From an uncultured Eubacteriales bacterium (GTDB lineage Bacteria; Bacillota; Clostridia; Christensenellales; Aristaeellaceae): 52,828 nucleotides of DNA. Location: assembly GCA_900542395.1 (NCBI GenBank), contig UQNM01000005.1, forward strand, positions 1 through 52,828, written 5' to 3'. Both the position numbers and the translations under genes were made by a program. Of this stretch, positions 1-9,443 are shown in pieces (positions within the stretch are counted from its first letter, which is position 1; each line of letters starts with the position of its first letter). Below the pieces are notes generated by a model. That model searched no databases and had not been told where the DNA came from. It saw nothing but the letters and a program-made list of their open reading frames with translations.

Positions 1-145
1 CAGTGGTTATCTCGTATTTCTTCATTTTCATCACCACTTACAGTATAACACATTTGTCGCGTTTTTAGAAGGAAAATAGTATAACATGACAGCGCGGGAG
101 CCGCAAGCGCCCGCTTCTGCCAACATGATAAGGGAGGAAATTGCG

Positions 146-1858
146 ATGAAAAAACGTCTTCTTGCGTGGCTTCTCCTGATGGCCATGCTCCTGACCGTCG
201 GCGCGGTGGCCGCGGCGGAAACGAACCCGAACGCCGGGCTGGGCTATTACCCCGGCACGAGCGAAAAGGGCTGGATCAGCGTGGAATGTTCCACGATGAG
301 CAAGATGAACCCGTTCCTCCAGACCTACTCCACCGAGTTCTCCATCAACCGCCACATCTGGGATTGCCTCGTCAAGCTCAGCCCGGAAGATAACTCCATC
401 GTCCCGGCCGCGGCCGAGAGCTGGGAATCCTCCGAGGATGGCATGAACTGGACGTTCCACATCCGCAAGGGGATGAAATGGGTCAACTCCAAGGGCGAGG
501 TCATCGGCGACGTGACCGCCAACGACTTCGTGTTCGCGTGGCGTCAGCTCCTGAACCCGGCGAACGCCGCCGAGTATTACGCCTTCGCGACCGTCTTTAA
601 GAACGGTCAGGCCTACTACGATTACGCCTCCGGCGTGGACGGCGCGCCCGAGGTCAAGATCGAGGACGTCGGCTTCAAGGCGGCGGACGACTACACGCTC
701 GTCTGCGAGCTGGAGAACTACCTGCCGTACTTCCTGCAGTATGTGAAGTTCGAGGTCATGGCGCCGGTATACGAGCCCTTCTACACCGAGGTCGGCGCCG
801 ATCTGTTCGGCACCGCGCCGGAATACATCTGCTACAACGGCCCGTTCTACATGAGCGAGTGGGTGCTGGAGAACAGCATCAGCTGCCCGAAGAACGAATC
901 CTACTGGGATGCGGACAAGGTTAACCTCGCCGGCATCAAGTGGGTGAAGTACACCGACACCAACGCGAAGTTCAACGCCTTTGTCGGCGGCGAGCTGGAT
1001 GTGCTCGACCTGACCGGCGAGCAGCGCGCCATGCTGGAGGCCGAAGGCTATAAGCCGAGCAACTACATGGGCGGCTACAGCTACTGGTACTGGTGCAACG
1101 TCAAGGATACGGCGCGCGACGTGGCCAACATGAACCTGCGCAAGGCCATCAGCGCGGCGCTGGATCGCGAGCAGATCATCGCGACCGTGTATAAGAACGA
1201 CAACGAGCCGTCCCCGTGCCTGGCTTACGGCATCAGCGGCGTGAACACCGAGACCTTCGGCGAGGCCGTGGTCGCGGCCAACGGCGGCAATCCGCTGTAC
1301 GCGCCGACCGCCGATCTGGACAGCGCGAAGGAATACCTCGCCAAGGCGCTTGAAGAGCTGGGCTACAAGGACGCTTCCGAAGTCAGCCTCTGCCTGATGA
1401 CCTCCGAGGGCACGCAGAACGAGCTGCTCAGCCAGGTTGTGCAGGAGCAGCTCCGCAAGAACCTCGGCCTGAATGTCACCATCGAGGTGCTGACCATCAC
1501 CGAATGGCGCGCCCGCCGCAATTCGCTGGACTTTGACGTCTGCTTCGGCGGCTGGGGCCCGGACTACAACGACCCGATGACCGACCTCGATCTGATGATG
1601 AGCACCAACGGCAACAACCACACCGGTTATGCCGATGCGGATTACGACGCGCTGATCGAGTCCACCAAGACCGAGCGCGACGCGGCCGCCCGCGAGCAGA
1701 TCTTCGTGCAGGCTGAAATGAAGCTGGCCGAGGATATGCCGGTGATCCCGGTCTACTGGCGTCACGAGGATTACGCGGCCAGCGAAAAGCTGGTCGAGGG
1801 CTATGCCCGTAAGCCGTTCCAGGCGTACAACTTCATCTACACCAAACTTGCCGACTAA
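146..1858 (+). CDS. Peptide ABC transporter substrate-binding protein (family 5, OppA/DppA-like)
   Basis: This 570-residue exported protein captures oligo- or dipeptides for the importer encoded directly downstream. The start at 146 is chosen because AGGGAGG lies at 131-137 and the protein then opens with a classic signal peptide (MKKR, hydrophobic stretch, VAAAE cleavage region near residue 26). An upstream in-frame ATG at 86 would bury the signal. The body has SBP_bac_5 hallmarks: an N-terminal W..S.DG..WTF.IRKGMKW segment near residues 90-115, and a C-terminal region with GGWGPDYNDP near residue 470. Length matches the family. There is no lipobox cysteine in the signal region, so it looks like a signal peptidase I substrate, which is unusual for a binding protein in a monoderm. 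Exact peptide specificity cannot be read from sequence. Confidence 0.93.
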   Translation: MKKRLLAWLLLMAMLLTVGAVAAAETNPNAGLGYYPGTSEKGWISVECSTMSKMNPFLQTYSTEFSINRHIWDCLVKLSPEDNSIVPAAAESWESSEDGMNWTFHIRKGMKWVNSKGEVIGDVTANDFVFAWRQLLNPANAAEYYAFATVFKNGQAYYDYASGVDGAPEVKIEDVGFKAADDYTLVCELENYLPYFLQYVKFEVMAPVYEPFYTEVGADLFGTAPEYICYNGPFYMSEWVLENSISCPKNESYWDADKVNLAGIKWVKYTDTNAKFNAFVGGELDVLDLTGEQRAMLEAEGYKPSNYMGGYSYWYWCNVKDTARDVANMNLRKAISAALDREQIIATVYKNDNEPSPCLAYGISGVNTETFGEAVVAANGGNPLYAPTADLDSAKEYLAKALEELGYKDASEVSLCLMTSEGTQNELLSQVVQEQLRKNLGLNVTIEVLTITEWRARRNSLDFDVCFGGWGPDYNDPMTDLDLMMSTNGNNHTGYADADYDALIESTKTERDAAAREQIFVQAEMKLAEDMPVIPVYWRHEDYAASEKLVEGYARKPFQAYNFIYTKLAD

Positions 1859-1879
1859 GACAAAATCTGCCCTCTAAAC

Positions 1880-1918
1880 GAAGAAAAGCGGCATGGGAAG
1901 ACCCATGCCGTTTTCTTC
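1880..1918 (+). terminator. Intrinsic hairpin between the binding protein and permease genes
   Basis: The arms CGGCATGGG (1889-1897) and CCCATGCCG (1902-1910) pair perfectly with a 4-base loop, and the stem extends through AAAA/TTTT and GAAG/CTTC. It sits inside the importer operon, so I infer partial termination that keeps the binding protein more abundant than the membrane subunits. Confidence 0.7.
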
Positions 1919-1973
1919 CATTTCAAGGGCGAAATGAAAAGGGCATGAAAGAAACAAAAAAGGAGGGAGCGCG

Positions 1974-2909
1974 TTGATTCGCTACATTATCAAGCGTCTC
2001 GTCTATGCGGTGCTGACGCTGTTTGTGCTCATCTCGCTCACGTTTTTCATGATGCGCATGCTTCCGGGCGACCCGTTCATCGGCGATAAGACCGTCTCTG
2101 CGACGGCTATGGCCAACATGAACGCGAAATACGGTCTGGATAAGCCTGTGTTTGTGCAATATCTGATGTATATGGGCAACTGCCTGCGCGGCGATTTGGG
2201 GATTTCCATCACCTATAACCGCGACGTGATGACCATCATCTCCGAATCGTTCCTCGTTTCGGCGGATCTGGGCATCCGCGCGATCATCTTCGCCGTCATC
2301 ATCGGTATTCTGCTCGGCGCTGTGGCCGCCATCAAGCGCGGCAGCGCGTGGGACTCCGTATCCATGTTCATCGCCATGATCGGCGTCTCCGTGCCGAGCT
2401 TCATTCTGGGCGCGGTGCTGCAATACTTCCTCGGTTTGCAGCTGCGCAAAACCTTCGGCATCAATCTCTTCCCGATTCAGGGCTGGGGCAAGTTCAACCA
2501 GACGCTGCTGCCCTCCTTCGCGCTGGGGCTTGGTTCACTGGCGACGGTTTCCCGCCTGATGCGCACGAGCATGCTCGACGTGCTGGGGCAGGATTACATC
2601 AAGACCGCCAAATCGAAGGGCCTCTCGCAGGGCAAGATCCTCTGGCGGCACGCGCTGCGCAACGCCATCATGCCGGTGGTGACGGTGATGGGCCCGACGG
2701 TGGCCTCCGTGCTGACGGGCACGTTCGTCATCGAGAGCATCTTCAACATCCCCGGTCTGGGCAAGTACTTTGTCACCAGCATCAAAGACCTTGACTACAC
2801 GATGATCGGCGGCACGGTCGTCTTCTACGGCGGCCTGCTGATCGTCTGCACTTTGGTGGTCGATCTGCTGTATGGCTTCATCGACCCGCGCGTGAAACTG
2901 GAGGGCTGA
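1974..2909 (+). CDS. Peptide ABC transporter permease (OppB/DppB type)
   Basis: This 311-residue inner-membrane subunit forms one half of the peptide translocation pore. The protein starts from TTG at 1974, supported by AGGAGGG at 1961-1967 seven bases upstream and by the typical family opening MIRYIIKRL followed by a first membrane segment. About six membrane helices are visible. The EAA loop for contact with the ATPases is present near residues 205-230 (DYIKTAKSKGLS...ILWRHALRNA), followed by the conserved NIPGLGKYF segment near 260. The stop is two bases before the next gene, so translation is probably coupled. It pairs with the permease at 2912. Assignment to OppB versus DppB is not possible by eye. 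Confidence 0.94.
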   Translation: MIRYIIKRLVYAVLTLFVLISLTFFMMRMLPGDPFIGDKTVSATAMANMNAKYGLDKPVFVQYLMYMGNCLRGDLGISITYNRDVMTIISESFLVSADLGIRAIIFAVIIGILLGAVAAIKRGSAWDSVSMFIAMIGVSVPSFILGAVLQYFLGLQLRKTFGINLFPIQGWGKFNQTLLPSFALGLGSLATVSRLMRTSMLDVLGQDYIKTAKSKGLSQGKILWRHALRNAIMPVVTVMGPTVASVLTGTFVIESIFNIPGLGKYFVTSIKDLDYTMIGGTVVFYGGLLIVCTLVVDLLYGFIDPRVKLEG

Positions 2910-2911
2910 GC

Positions 2912-3865
2912 ATGGAACACATTGAAAAATCCCGCTTTGCCCACGTCGGCCAAAGCGCGCAGGAGAGCGAATCCATCAAGCGCCAGAGCCTCACGTTCAT
3001 GCAGGACGCCATGCGCCGCCTGTGGAAGAACAAGGTGGCGGTGGTCTGCGTCGCGGTCATTCTGCTGCTGACGGCGATGAGCATTTTTGCGCCGATGGTT
3101 TCCAAATTCGACTATCGCGAGCAGCATTACAGCCACACCAACGCCCCGATGGGCACGGTTTGCAACGAAAGCGGCGCGGAGGGCGAAGGCCACGTGCATT
3201 ATTTCGGCACGGACACGCTCGGCCGCGACATCTTCACCCGCATCTGGATGGGCGGCCGCGTGTCGTTGACCATCGCCGTGGTCAGTGCGCTGGTCGATCT
3301 GGTTCTGGGCAGCATTTACGGCGGCGTCTCCGGCTACTTCGGCGGCACGCTGGATATCATTATGATGCGCCTGCTGGAGATCATCAACGGTATTCCGTAC
3401 CTGATTATCGTCATTCTGCTGATGATGATCCTCAGACCCGGCATGATGACCATCATCATCGCCTATTCGCTCGTCGGCTGGATTCCGATGGCTCGCCTTG
3501 TGCGCGGTCAGGTTGTCGCGCTCAAGCAGCAGGAATACATCGCGGCGGCGGAAGCCATGGGCGCTGGCCCCGCGCGCATCATCGCGCGCCATCTGCTGCC
3601 CAACACGCTCTCCGTGGTGATCGTCCGCGTGACGCTCTCCATCCCGAGCGCCATCTTTTCGGAGGCCTACCTCAGCTACATCGGTCTGGGTATTCCGCTG
3701 CCGATGTGCTCGTGGGGCTCGCTGGCGCAGCTCGGCATTGAAAATTTCCGCATCTATCCCTACCAGCTCATCATTCCGGCAATCTGCATCAGCCTGACGA
3801 TGCTGGCGTTCAATATGTTCGGCGACGGCCTGCGCGATGCGTTTGACCCGCGCCTGAGGAGGTAA
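2912..3865 (+). CDS. Peptide ABC transporter permease (OppC/DppC type)
   Basis: This is the second pore subunit of the peptide importer, 317 residues. A cytoplasmic N-terminus of about 45 residues precedes the first helix, as in OppC. An extracytoplasmic stretch follows and contains the family motif GTDTLGRDIFTR near residues 98-110. The EAA motif is near residues 210-235 (QEYIAAAEAMGAGPARIIARHLLPN). The C-terminus ends FGDGLRDAFDPRLRR, which is the standard OppC/DppC ending. It starts two bases after the first permease and ends six bases before the first ATPase gene, consistent with one transcription unit. Confidence 0.94.
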   Translation: MEHIEKSRFAHVGQSAQESESIKRQSLTFMQDAMRRLWKNKVAVVCVAVILLLTAMSIFAPMVSKFDYREQHYSHTNAPMGTVCNESGAEGEGHVHYFGTDTLGRDIFTRIWMGGRVSLTIAVVSALVDLVLGSIYGGVSGYFGGTLDIIMMRLLEIINGIPYLIIVILLMMILRPGMMTIIIAYSLVGWIPMARLVRGQVVALKQQEYIAAAEAMGAGPARIIARHLLPNTLSVVIVRVTLSIPSAIFSEAYLSYIGLGIPLPMCSWGSLAQLGIENFRIYPYQLIIPAICISLTMLAFNMFGDGLRDAFDPRLRR

Positions 3866-3871
3866 GGCGGC

Positions 3872-4878
3872 ATGGCAGAGAGAGTTTTGGATATGGAAAA
3901 CCTGCATGTGTCGTTTGACACCTATGCGGGCGAGGTCAAGGCTGTCCGCGGCGTGACGCTGCACGTGGACGAGGGCGAGGTGCTGGCGATTGTCGGCGAG
4001 AGCGGCTGCGGCAAGTCCGTGACTGCGCAGACGATTATGAAGCTCAACCCGATGCCCCCGGCGCGCATCGTCGAAGGCAGCATCAATCTGGCCGGGCACG
4101 ACGTCGTGAAGGCCAGCGAAAAAGAAATGCAGAAAATTCGCGGCAAGGAAGTCGCTATGATTTTCCAGGACCCGATGACCTGCATGAACCCGACCACACA
4201 GGTCGGCAAGCAGATTGTCGAGTCCATCAAGCTGCACAGGCATCTCTCCCGGCAGGAGGCGAAGGAAGAGGCGATCAAGTGCCTCAAGCAGGTCAACATC
4301 CCCAACCCGGAGGAGCGCGCCAAGCAGTATCCGCACGAGTTTTCCGGCGGCATGCGCCAGCGCGCGATGATCGCCATGGCGCTGAGCTGCAACCCGAAGC
4401 TGCTGATCGCCGACGAGCCGACGACGGCGCTGGATGTGACGATTCAGGCGCAGATCATGGATTTGCTGGTGGAGCTGAAGGACAAGATCAACACGGCCAT
4501 CATCCTGATTACGCACGACCTCGGCGTGGTCGCGGGCATCGCCGACCGCGTCGCCGTGATGTACGCGGGCAAGGTCGTTGAGACCGGCACGACCGCGCAG
4601 ATTTTCTACGAGCACAAGCATCCCTACACGGAGGCGCTGCTGCGCAGCCTGCCCTCCGCCGAGGCGGGCAAGCGCGAACCGCTGATGAGCATACCGGGCA
4701 CGCCGCCCGACCTGCTCTGCCCGCCGAAGGGCTGCGGCTTTGCGGCGCGCTGCCGCCATTGCATGCAGATTTGCCGCGAGGAGCAGCCGCCGGAGTTTGA
4801 ACTGGGCGACGGGCACAAGGCGAGCTGCTGGCTGCTGCACCCGGATTGCCCGTGCGCAGCGGAGAGGGGGGACGACCA

Positions 4879-4882
<4 letters not shown>
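3872..4882 (+). CDS. Peptide ABC transporter ATP-binding protein (OppD/DppD type)
   Basis: This 336-residue ATPase drives peptide import on the cytoplasmic face. Walker A GESGCGKS is near residue 42, the ABC signature is FSGGMRQR near 158, and Walker B is LLIADEPTTALD near 175, followed by the switch histidine in THDLG. The C-terminal oligo_HPY region (YTEALLRSLP, GTPPDL) carries several cysteines spaced as in OppD proteins known to bind an iron-sulfur cluster; whether this one does is inference. Its TGA overlaps the ATG of the next gene (ATGA at 4879-4882), so the two ATPases are translationally coupled. Confidence 0.94.
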
Positions 4883-5847
<965 letters not shown>

Positions 5848-5853
5848 AAATGA

Positions 5854-6053
5854 GAGGCTGTCAAGCTTAAACCGAACATTTCAAGAAACAAATATCTAAG
5901 CATTTTGGGATATGGGGCTTTGCCCCATCGCCCCACCAAAGGGCTTTCCGAACGTTTACGGCGCCCGTTTGGCGCATCGCCCTTTGGAAACCTTCGGGCG
6001 CAAATACTTAGGCTTACTCTTGAAATATCGGCGCTGTGAGCTTGACAGCCCTA
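5854..6053. repeat. Palindromic repeat element, copy A (MITE-like)
   Basis: About 200 bases bounded by GGCTGTCAAGCT at 5856-5867 and its inverse AGCTTGACAGCC at 6039-6050. Inner arms (TTTCAAG, TAAG.ATTT) continue the imperfect palindrome towards a GC-rich centre containing GGGGCTTTGCCCC. A second copy in opposite orientation lies at 7575-7786. No meaningful protein is encoded. The remaining bases to 6275 hold A-rich sequence with no feature I can name. Confidence 0.75.
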
Positions 6054-6275
6054 TTTTTACGCTGCGAGTTGACAAAGCGTTTTCACAAGCGCACAAAAAT
6101 GAATCGAAAGCAAAATCCTGCATAATCATGCAAAAAGTCAACCCTTCGGACGAAAATAGAGAAGATGAAACACATAAAATGAATGATTAGACGCTTAAAA
6201 TGCGAAAAACGGCGTAAAAACGGCTGAATATGCATCGAAACTGCAAAACGATGTGAATAAAAATTAAAAAAGGTC

Positions 6276-6304
6276 TTGCATAGACTGACAAATCCTGCTA
6301 TAAT
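6276..6304 (+). promoter_or_regulatory. Sigma-A promoter for the DUF3798 lipoprotein gene
   Basis: TTGCAT at 6276-6281 and TATAAT at 6299-6304 are separated by 17 bases. The site is about 110 bases upstream of the start codon at 6418, leaving a leader that includes a short GCGTTTGTC-type inverted motif around 6355-6390. Confidence 0.75.
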
Positions 6305-6417
6305 AAGCTCAGTTTTACAAAAACAATCGTTTTTGAGAAGGCTGAACCGTTTCGCTGTTTCGCGCTTTGCGTTGACAAAGCGCCGGGAATAGAAAAAATT
6401 GATGGAGGGCATACACT

Positions 6418-7548
6418 ATGAAGAAACTGCTTTGTCTGGCGTTGGCCGCGATGCTGTGTCTGGCGCTGGCTGCCTGCGCGGTGGCCGAGGAAAATTGGAA
6501 GATCGCGATCCTGACCGGCACGACCTCTCAGGGCGAGGAAGAATTCCGCGCCGCCGAGCGCGCCCAGAAGGCCGACCCGGAGCACATCGTCACCGATACT
6601 TACCCGGATAACTTCATGGCCGAAACCGAAACGACCATCTCCAAGCTCATCGCGTTCGCGTCCGATCCGGACGTCAAGGCCATCGTGATGTGTCAGGCTG
6701 TTCCGGGCGCGAAGGCCGCGTTTGACAAGATCCGCGCCATGGGCCGCGACGACATGCTGCTGATCGCGGGCGTGCCGCAGGAAGACCCGGCCGTCATCAC
6801 CGCGGCTGCCGACTTCGTGCTCTACACCGACGAACCGAAGCAGGGCGACACCATCATGGAGACCTGCGCCAAGTGGGGCGTTGATGTGTTCGTGCATTAC
6901 TCCTTCCCGCGCCACCTCGCGATGGAGACCATCGCCGCTCGTAAGGCGCTGCTGGAGGAGAACGCCGCGGCGCTGGGCATTCAGTACGTCGAGGCGACCG
7001 CGCCTGACCCGACCGGCGACGCCGGCGTTGCGGGTGCGCAGCAGTTCATCCTTGAAGACGTGCCGCTCAAGCTGAAGGAGTTCGAGGGCAAGAAGGTTGC
7101 CTTCTTCACCACCAACTGCGGAATGCAGGAGCCGCTTCAGGCCGCGATCCTCGATCAGCCGAACGCCTACTATCCGCAGCCGTGCTGCCCGAGCCCGTAT
7201 CATGCGTTCCCGGCTTCCCTCGGCCTTGAGATTCAGGCTGGTGGCGACGATACCGAGGCGCTGAAGGCGATTGCCGCCGTGCTCAAGGAGCACAACGCGC
7301 TGGGCCGCTACTCCACCTGGCCGTCCCCGGTCAACATGTCCATCATTGACGTGAGCGTGGAATACGCCAAGAAGTGGATCGCCGGTGAAATCACCTCCAA
7401 GAACGACGGCGCTGCGATTGCCGCCATGTTCGAGGAGAAGGCGCCGGGCGCGATCGTCAGCAATTACACCAATGCCGACGGCCAGACCTTCGACAACTAC
7501 TACACCGTTCTGCTTGGCGCTGTCGATTTCAACGACTACGCTGAGTAA
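6418..7548 (+). CDS. DUF3798-family lipoprotein, probable binding protein of the downstream ABC importer
   Basis: This 376-residue exported lipoprotein belongs, as far as I recognise it, to DUF3798, an uncharacterised family with a periplasmic-binding-type fold. GGAGG lies upstream of the ATG at 6418. The signal peptide ends in the lipobox LAAC (Cys20). The mature part opens WKIAILTGTTSQGEEEFRAAE, resembling sugar/nucleoside-type binding proteins, and later has FVHYSFPRHL and KKVAFFTTNCGMQEPL. The gene is flanked by two inverted copies of a palindromic element and is followed by an ATPase and two permeases of the sugar/nucleoside class, so I infer that it delivers the ligand to them. The ligand is unknown. 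Confidence 0.8.
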   Translation: MKKLLCLALAAMLCLALAACAVAEENWKIAILTGTTSQGEEEFRAAERAQKADPEHIVTDTYPDNFMAETETTISKLIAFASDPDVKAIVMCQAVPGAKAAFDKIRAMGRDDMLLIAGVPQEDPAVITAAADFVLYTDEPKQGDTIMETCAKWGVDVFVHYSFPRHLAMETIAARKALLEENAAALGIQYVEATAPDPTGDAGVAGAQQFILEDVPLKLKEFEGKKVAFFTTNCGMQEPLQAAILDQPNAYYPQPCCPSPYHAFPASLGLEIQAGGDDTEALKAIAAVLKEHNALGRYSTWPSPVNMSIIDVSVEYAKKWIAGEITSKNDGAAIAAMFEEKAPGAIVSNYTNADGQTFDNYYTVLLGAVDFNDYAE

Positions 7549-7574
7549 TACACGGTGAAACAAAGGTAAAGCCG

Positions 7575-7786
7575 GGGCTGTCAAGCTAACAACACTGATA
7601 TTTCAAGCGTAAAACTAAGTATTTGAGCCCGAAGGTTTCTAAAGGGGTTTTCGGTTGTTGCTGCCAGTGGCAGAAACAAACAATCGAAAACGGAAAGCCC
7701 TTTGGTGGGGCGATGGGGCAAAGCCCCATATCCAAAATGCTTAGATATTTATTCCTTGAAATGTTCGGTTTAGGTTTGACAGTCCC
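7575..7786. repeat. Palindromic repeat element, copy B (inverted relative to copy A)
   Basis: About 212 bases bounded by GGGCTGTCAAGCT at 7575-7587 and AGGTTTGACAGTCCC at 7772-7786. Its reverse complement matches copy A along most of both arms, including the segment reading GGGGCTTTGCCCCATCGCCCC. The central tip differs and carries its own small palindrome TGCCAGTGGCA near 7659-7669. It fills nearly the whole gap between the lipoprotein and ATPase genes. Confidence 0.75.
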
Positions 7787-7823
7787 GCTTTTGCCGTTTC
7801 AAAAGACAGGAGGAGGAACGAAA

Positions 7824-9443
7824 TTGGCCTCGGAATACATCCTTGAAATGAGGGATATCTCCAAAAAGTACGGCGAAAACGCCGTGCTCGCCGGCGTATC
7901 GCTCAAGGTCAAGCCGGGCGAGATTCACGCGCTGCTGGGCGAAAACGGCGCGGGAAAGAGCACGCTGATGAATGTGCTCTTCGGCATGCCCGTCATCCAC
8001 GAAACAGGCGGCTTCGGCGGTGAAATCTATCTCGACGGCGAGAAGACGACCATCGCCTCTCCGCATGACGCGATGACCAAGGGCATCGGCATGGTGCATC
8101 AGGAGTTCATGCTGCTGCCGGGCTTCACCATCACCGAAAACATCAAGCTCAACCGCGAAATCAGCCGGCCGAGCGCGATTTCCCGCGTGTTCGGCAAGAA
8201 CCTTGAAACGCTGGATATGAAGGCGATGTCCGCCGACGCGCGCGGCGCGCTGGATAACGTGGGCATGTCGATTGACGAATATACCCTCGTGGCCGGTCTG
8301 CCGGTCGGCTATATGCAGTTTGTGGAAATCGCCCGCGAGATTGACAAGCGGGGCGTGAAGCTGCTGGTGTTCGACGAGCCGACCGCCGTGCTGACCGAGA
8401 GCGAGGCGGCGCAGCTCCTCAAGGTGATGAAGGATATCGCCGCGCGCGGCATCGCCATCATCTTTATCACGCACAGGCTGGACGAGGTCATCAGCGCCGC
8501 GGACGGCATCACCATCCTGCGGGACGGAAAGCTCGTCGCCGAGTGCCGCACGAAGGACACCGACGTGACCCAGCTGGCCGAAATGATGATCGGCCGCAAG
8601 GGTGAATCCGCCTTCGTCACCGCCGAACCGCGCAAGGTGCGCCCGGATGCGCCGGTCGCGCTGAAGCTCAGCCATCTGGCGGTGGATATGCCGGGCGAGA
8701 CGGTCAGCGACGTCTCCCTCGAAGTGCGCGAAGGCGAAATCTTCGGCATCGGCGGTCTGGCCGGACAGGGCAAGGTCGGTATTCCCAACGGCGTGATGGG
8801 CATTTATCCCGGCACGGGCGAGGTCGAGCTTTTTGGCAAACCCTCCCCGCTGAACAACGCGCGGCAGGCGCTTAAAAACGGCATGGCCATCGTGTCGGAG
8901 GATCGGCGCGGCGTGGGTCTGCTGCTGGATGAATCCATCGAAAACAACGTGGTCTTCAACGCCATGCAGATCAACGGCGATTTTACGAAAAAATTCCTCG
9001 GTATGCACCTTCGGGATGGAAAGGCCATCCGCGCCTATGCCGACGAGGTCATCAAGGAGCTGGATATCCGCTGCTTCTCCGCGCAGCAGCACACGGGCAC
9101 GCTCTCCGGCGGCAACCAGCAGAAGGTCTGCATCGCCCGCGCGCTGGCCATGAACCCGAGGCTGCTCTTTGTCTCCGAACCGACGCGCGGCATTGACATC
9201 GGCGCGAAAAAGCTGGTGCTGGAAACGCTCGTGCGGCTCAACCGCAAAAAGGGCATGACCGTCGTGATGGTCTCCTCCGAGCTGATGGAACTGCGCTCGA
9301 TCTGCGACCGCATCGCCATCGTCGCGGAGGGCAAGGTGGTGGACGTGCTGGAGACGGACGCATCCGATGCGGATTTCGGTCTGGCGATGTCCGGCATCAA
9401 GCCCGAGCATGTCAAGAAGAAGGGAGGCGAGGCGCATGGCTAA
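7824..9443 (+). CDS. ABC transporter ATP-binding protein with two ATPase domains (MglA/RbsA/nucleoside type)
   Basis: This 539-residue tandem ATPase powers the importer. I choose the TTG at 7824 because AGGAGGAA lies at 7811-7818 and the protein then begins MASEYILEMRDISKKYG; the longer frame runs back through the repeat element. The first domain has Walker A GENGAGKST (about residue 35), a divergent signature LPVGYMQFVEIA, and Walker B LLVFDEPTAVL. The second domain has a degenerate Walker A (GLAGQGKVGI), a good signature LSGGNQQKVCIARAL and LLFVSEPTRGIDIGAKK, the usual asymmetry of this class. Its stop overlaps the next start by 8 bases. Confidence 0.92.
   Translation: MASEYILEMRDISKKYGENAVLAGVSLKVKPGEIHALLGENGAGKSTLMNVLFGMPVIHETGGFGGEIYLDGEKTTIASPHDAMTKGIGMVHQEFMLLPGFTITENIKLNREISRPSAISRVFGKNLETLDMKAMSADARGALDNVGMSIDEYTLVAGLPVGYMQFVEIAREIDKRGVKLLVFDEPTAVLTESEAAQLLKVMKDIAARGIAIIFITHRLDEVISAADGITILRDGKLVAECRTKDTDVTQLAEMMIGRKGESAFVTAEPRKVRPDAPVALKLSHLAVDMPGETVSDVSLEVREGEIFGIGGLAGQGKVGIPNGVMGIYPGTGEVELFGKPSPLNNARQALKNGMAIVSEDRRGVGLLLDESIENNVVFNAMQINGDFTKKFLGMHLRDGKAIRAYADEVIKELDIRCFSAQQHTGTLSGGNQQKVCIARALAMNPRLLFVSEPTRGIDIGAKKLVLETLVRLNRKKGMTVVMVSSELMELRSICDRIAIVAEGKVVDVLETDASDADFGLAMSGIKPEHVKKKGGEAHG

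Noticed and set aside
1..145. A promoter for the first gene using TTGTCG at 54-59 and TATAAC at 80-85.
   Set aside because: The spacer would be 20 bases, too long for a credible sigma-A promoter; the real one may lie before the window.
5912..6190. A 92-codon frame in the gap after oppF.
   Set aside because: It reads through the palindromic element at 5854-6053, has no ribosome site and no protein-like composition.
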